Below, in pieces: positions 5,123-7,339 of a stretch of 7,339 nt of DNA. Below the pieces are notes generated by a model that saw nothing but the letters and a program-made list of their open reading frames with translations, was not told the DNA's origin and did not search any database. Within the stretch, counting starts at the first letter, position 1. Each line of letters begins with the position of its first letter. The position numbers and the translations under genes were made by a program. Location: NCBI GenBank assembly GCA_012514785.1, contig JAAYZP010000065.1, forward strand, positions 1-7,339, given 5' to 3'. This stretch comes from Propionibacterium sp. GTDB taxonomy: Bacteria > Actinomycetota > Actinomycetes > Propionibacteriales > Propionibacteriaceae.

Positions 5123-6031
5123 ATGGACCGGTTCGAGCTGACCTACGGCGCCGTGCGGCGGATGCTCGTCGCGCTGCCGACCCTGCTGTTCGTGGCGTCG
5201 CTGCTGATGGCGGTGCAGTCGCGCGGGCTCGAGTCGTCGATCAGCGCCTACTACGGCGGTCCGCTGCGCGACCTCTTCGTGGGGGTGCTCATCGCCACCG
5301 CAGTGTGCTTGCTCGCGTACCGGGGTGAGTCGCTGGTGGAGCGCTACAACCTGCAGGGCGCGGCCGTGTACCTGCTCGTCGTGGCACTGGTGCCCACCGG
5401 CCTGGGGCAGATCCTCGACGACCTGCGCACCAATTTCGTGCTCTCCCCCGACGGCGTCAGCCCCGACGAGTACGTGTGGGCGCTGCGGATCAGCGTCACG
5501 CTGGTGGTGGCGCTGTGCGCGCTCGTGTTCTGGCGACGGTTCCGCAGCGGCGCGCTGCGGGCCGGGGACGGGTGGGCGCGGGCGTTCATCGTCGTTACGT
5601 TGGGGGTGCTGGCCGCCTTCCTCGTGTTCATGCTGTGGCAGTTGTGGGTGCCGTCGGTGGGCGAGGTGCGGCTGGGCGGCGTCGAGTTGCTGGGCCGGCA
5701 GTTCACCATCCACGACATCGCGGCGATCCTGTTCGTCTGCGCGCTGGTGGTGGCGGTGTGGAGCCACGGCTGGCCCCACGCGTCCGCCCGCCGCGAGGGG
5801 AGCCTGGCCAGCCACGACGAGGTGCGCGTGCAGGCCCGCTACCGCTGGATCGCGGCCGCCATGGTGCTGGGGCCGGTGGGGATCTGGGCAGCGAGCTCGC
5901 TGTGGTTGCCGGGGTACTTCGTGCTGCTCGTCGAGTGGTGGGAGATCGCCTTCTTCAGCGCCTTCTGGGTGCTGGAGACGCGACGGCTCGGTACGGGCCA
6001 GCCGGCGCCCGGGGTCAGGCGTTCTCGATAG
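5123..6031 (+). CDS. Predicted eight-helix integral membrane protein of unknown function
   Basis: This 302-residue protein has about eight hydrophobic segments, near residues 14-31, 51-67, 79-98, 119-138, 151-172, 195-213, 241-261 and 264-285. No cleavable signal peptide is evident; the first helix follows a short basic N-terminus (VRRM). Seen: a conserved-looking SSISAYYGGPLRDLFVG (38-54) between helices 1 and 2, FTIHDIAAILFV (194-205), and VEWWEIAFFSAFWVLE (270-285) at the end. I recall similar sets (S-I-S-x-Y-Y ... RD-x-FVG and E-x-x-x-F-x-x-FW) in uncharacterised bacterial membrane proteins but cannot name the family. No transporter or enzyme signature is seen. The Asp, His and Glu residues in or near helices could bind a ligand or metal, which is inference. 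It follows the CHAD gene with its own leaderless promoter and overlaps the convergent aminotransferase gene by 17 nt at its 3' end. No terminator is seen in that overlap. Confidence 0.8.
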   Translation: MDRFELTYGAVRRMLVALPTLLFVASLLMAVQSRGLESSISAYYGGPLRDLFVGVLIATAVCLLAYRGESLVERYNLQGAAVYLLVVALVPTGLGQILDDLRTNFVLSPDGVSPDEYVWALRISVTLVVALCALVFWRRFRSGALRAGDGWARAFIVVTLGVLAAFLVFMLWQLWVPSVGEVRLGGVELLGRQFTIHDIAAILFVCALVVAVWSHGWPHASARREGSLASHDEVRVQARYRWIAAAMVLGPVGIWAASSLWLPGYFVLLVEWWEIAFFSAFWVLETRRLGTGQPAPGVRRSR

Positions 6032-7115
6032 CGTCCGCCAGCGCGCCCAGGATGAGCTTGACGGAGCCCGGGTTGGCGTTGGGTCCCATGAGCCCGATGC
6101 GCCACACCGTCGAGGCGAACTGCTTCACACCGGCGCCGAGCTCGATGTTGTAGCGCTCGAGGAGGTAGGCGCGGACCTTGGCCGAGTCGACGACGTCGGG
6201 CACCTTCACCGTCGTGAGGTCGGGGAGTCGGTAGCCCTCGGCCGCGAACAGCTCCAGGCCCATGGCCTCCAGGCCGGCCTGGAGTTCGTCGCCGGCCTCC
6301 TGGTGGCGGCGCTGCACGTTCTCCAGGCCCTCGGCGAGGATGCGCTGCAGCCCGGCGTGCAGGGAGGCGACCATCCCCGTCGGTGCGGTGTGGTGGTAGG
6401 TGCGCTGCGCGCCGGTGGCCTCGCCGACGTAGCCGCCCAGCATGCCGAGGTCCAGGTACCAGGAGCGCGGCTTCTCGACGCGGCGCTCCCAGGCGCGGTC
6501 GTTGATGGTGAAGGGTGCGAGCCCCGGCGCGACGCCGAGGCACTTCTGGGTGCCGGCGTAGCCGATGTCGATGCCCCACTCGTCGGCGAGCAGCTCGATG
6601 CCGCCGATGGCGGTGACGGCGTCGACGAGCAGCAGCGCGTCGCCCTTCCGCTCGCCGATGGCCTTGATGTCGGAGCGCACGCCGGTGGAGGTCTCGGCGT
6701 GGACGACTGCGATGATCTTGGGGTTCGGGTGGGCGGAGGTGATGACGTCGGGGTCGACGGGCTGGCCCCACTCGAAGTCGACGCGCACCACCTCGGCGCC
6801 GCAGCGCTCGGCGAGGTCGCACATGCGCTCGCCGAAGAGGCCGTTGACGCCGATGACGACGACGTCGCCGGGCTCCACCATGTTGACGAACGCGGCCTCC
6901 ATGCCGCCGGAGCCGGTGGCCGACAGCGGGAGGGTGCGGGCGTTGCTGGTGCCCCACATCGCGCGGAGCCCCTCGCAGGTCTCGTCCATGAGTTCGAGGA
7001 AGGCGGGGTCGAGGTGGCCGAGCAGGGGGCGGCCGAGGGCGACGGTGGCTTCGGGGTACGGGTTGCAGGGCCCGGGACCGAACAGGTGCCGGGCCGTCAT
7101 CACTGACTGATTCAT
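6015..7115 (-). CDS. Class V aminotransferase, serine-pyruvate / alanine-glyoxylate type
   Basis: This complete 366-residue fold-type I PLP enzyme is about the usual length for the AGT/SPT family. Seen: LFGPGPCNPYPEA (11-23), the N-terminal PGP motif; LSATGSGGMEAAF (64-76), which binds the PLP phosphate; VVHAETSTG (137-145); VDAVTAIGG (164-172) with the Asp that pairs with the PLP ring nitrogen; YAGTQKCLGVAPGL (186-199) with PLP-binding Lys191; and WRIGLMG (338-344) with Arg339, expected to hold the substrate carboxylate. Known reactions are transfer of the amino group from serine or alanine to glyoxylate or pyruvate, giving glycine or alanine. Motifs alone do not settle the exact donor and acceptor, nor exclude a phosphonate or purine-catabolic relative. 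The ATG at 7115 is chosen because GGAAAG lies 7 nt upstream and the conserved region starts soon after. In-frame starts further up (7133, 7271) add non-conserved residues. It is convergent with the membrane gene. Confidence 0.92.
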   Translation of the reverse strand: MNQSVMTARHLFGPGPCNPYPEATVALGRPLLGHLDPAFLELMDETCEGLRAMWGTSNARTLPLSATGSGGMEAAFVNMVEPGDVVVIGVNGLFGERMCDLAERCGAEVVRVDFEWGQPVDPDVITSAHPNPKIIAVVHAETSTGVRSDIKAIGERKGDALLLVDAVTAIGGIELLADEWGIDIGYAGTQKCLGVAPGLAPFTINDRAWERRVEKPRSWYLDLGMLGGYVGEATGAQRTYHHTAPTGMVASLHAGLQRILAEGLENVQRRHQEAGDELQAGLEAMGLELFAAEGYRLPDLTTVKVPDVVDSAKVRAYLLERYNIELGAGVKQFASTVWRIGLMGPNANPGSVKLILGALADAIENA

Positions 7116-7122
7116 GGAGTCA

Positions 7123-7128
7123 CTTTCC
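7123..7128 (-). promoter_or_regulatory. Shine-Dalgarno GGAAAG of the aminotransferase gene
   Basis: On the minus strand GGAAAG, which pairs with the anti-Shine-Dalgarno through GAAAG, lies 7 nt before the ATG at 7115. It decides between this ATG and the in-frame ATG at 7133, which has no such site. Confidence 0.6.
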
Positions 7129-7150
7129 CACATCGCGGGCCGCGTCCGGC

Positions 7151-7176
7151 GCTGGCGACACGATTGCGCCGCCAGC
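7151..7176. repeat. Inverted repeat GCTGGCG-N12-CGCCAGC upstream of the aminotransferase gene
   Basis: GCTGGCG (7151-7157) and CGCCAGC (7170-7176) are exact 7-bp inverted arms with a 12-nt gap, 36 bp upstream of the aminotransferase ATG. They could be an operator or a hairpin in the leader RNA. No -10 is recognisable near it, so its place relative to the transcript start is unknown. Confidence 0.3.
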
Positions 7177-7212
7177 CCGACCGGGTGCGAGTCGAGCTGC
7201 TCGGCTGATCCA

Positions 7213-7290
7213 TGACCGTTATCGACCGAGCGTGGCCAGCCGCGCGGAGGCGGCCACGGCCGGATCGGCATGCGCGGTCGAAAACGGTCA
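7213..7290. repeat. Nested inverted repeat in the non-coding right end
   Basis: The outer arms TGACCGTTATCGACC (7213-7227) and GGTCGAAAACGGTCA (7276-7290) are reverse complements at 14 of 15 positions. Between them lies an inner pair, CGTGGCC (7231-7237) and GGCCACG (7252-7258), an exact 7-bp match that can extend by 3 bp past a bulged A. The outer arms start 63 bp apart, six helical turns. The region 7116-7314 has no supported gene on either strand. The structure could terminate the gene entering from the right, carry paired operators for the aminotransferase gene, or form a cruciform. Confidence 0.5.
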
Positions 7291-7314
7291 CTGCGCTCCG
7301 GAACCGACGAGGCG

Positions 7315-7339
7315 TCAGCCCATCGCCTTGACGAACGCG
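7315..7339 (-). CDS. Possible C-terminal end of a leftward gene cut by the right edge
   Basis: A minus-strand frame entering from the right edge reads AFVKAMG and then TGA (7317-7315). The composition suits an ordinary protein C-terminus, and the inverted-repeat region that follows (7213-7290) could be its terminator. Seven residues are too few to name a product, and another frame may be the real one. Confidence 0.3.

Noticed and set aside
5994..6011. Short inverted repeat CGGGC / GCCCG near the end of the membrane gene
   Set aside because: A 5-bp stem inside coding sequence is expected by chance at this GC content.
5325..7106. Long open frame (about 590 codons) on the plus strand
   Set aside because: It overlaps the membrane gene in another frame and continues antisense to the aminotransferase gene. 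The composition is low-complexity (Cys/Ser/Arg/Trp, then Ala/Gly/Val), with no motif and no ribosome binding site.
7116..7271. N-terminal extension of the aminotransferase from upstream in-frame starts
   Set aside because: The extra residues show no family motif, and the ATG at 7115 has its own GGAAAG at good spacing.
7212..7331. 39-codon plus-strand ORF (ATG 7212 to TGA 7331)
   Set aside because: It is extremely Arg-rich, has no Shine-Dalgarno and lies entirely on the nested inverted repeats, so it is most likely a chance ORF.

Overview
The window is GC-rich chromosomal DNA with tightly packed genes, G/C-ending codons, GTG starts, TANNNT-type -10 hexamers and signs of leaderless transcripts. 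Together with the actinobacterial form of transaldolase and the nitronate monooxygenase and CHAD families, this points to a high-GC actinomycete. A Propionibacteriales-like lineage is my guess only. No tRNA, rRNA, CRISPR array, transposase or phage gene is visible, so this looks like ordinary core/accessory chromosome rather than a mobile island.

Left part (1-1690). A nucleosidase of the MTA/SAH (PNP/UDP) family, cut by the left edge, is read leftwards. It diverges from a complete transaldolase gene (tal) read rightwards. The shared upstream region (384-526) holds a leaderless-type -10 for the nucleosidase, a consensus Shine-Dalgarno for tal, and three spaced GGCAAC hexamers. tal ends at a perfect 22-bp palindromic hairpin (1637-1686), which it shares with the convergent next gene.

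Middle part (1693-3276). Two leftward genes follow: a complete FMN-dependent nitronate monooxygenase-like enzyme and a 145-residue DUF6176-like protein of unknown function. The second has its own promoter, with a dyad (3288-3305) lying over its -35/-10 spacer.

Right-central part (3369-6031). Three rightward genes follow: an endonuclease/exonuclease/phosphatase (EEP) superfamily protein that lacks the usual metal-binding glutamate, a CHAD-domain protein overlapping it by 8 nt, and a predicted eight-helix membrane protein of unnamed family. The first two are probably translationally coupled. The membrane protein has its own good leaderless promoter 3 nt after the CHAD stop. CHAD domains are known to bind polyphosphate, so a link of this trio to phosphate or polyphosphate biology is possible but only inferred.

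Right part (6015-7339). A complete class V aminotransferase (serine-pyruvate / alanine-glyoxylate type) is read leftwards and overlaps the membrane gene tail-to-tail by 17 nt. Upstream of it lies about 200 bp of non-coding DNA with a nested inverted-repeat structure (7213-7290). The last bases may be the C-terminal end of another leftward gene. I see no complete new system here. The points most worth a second look are the EEP protein with its altered active site next to CHAD, the long palindrome, the nested inverted repeat, and the repeated leaderless-promoter pattern.
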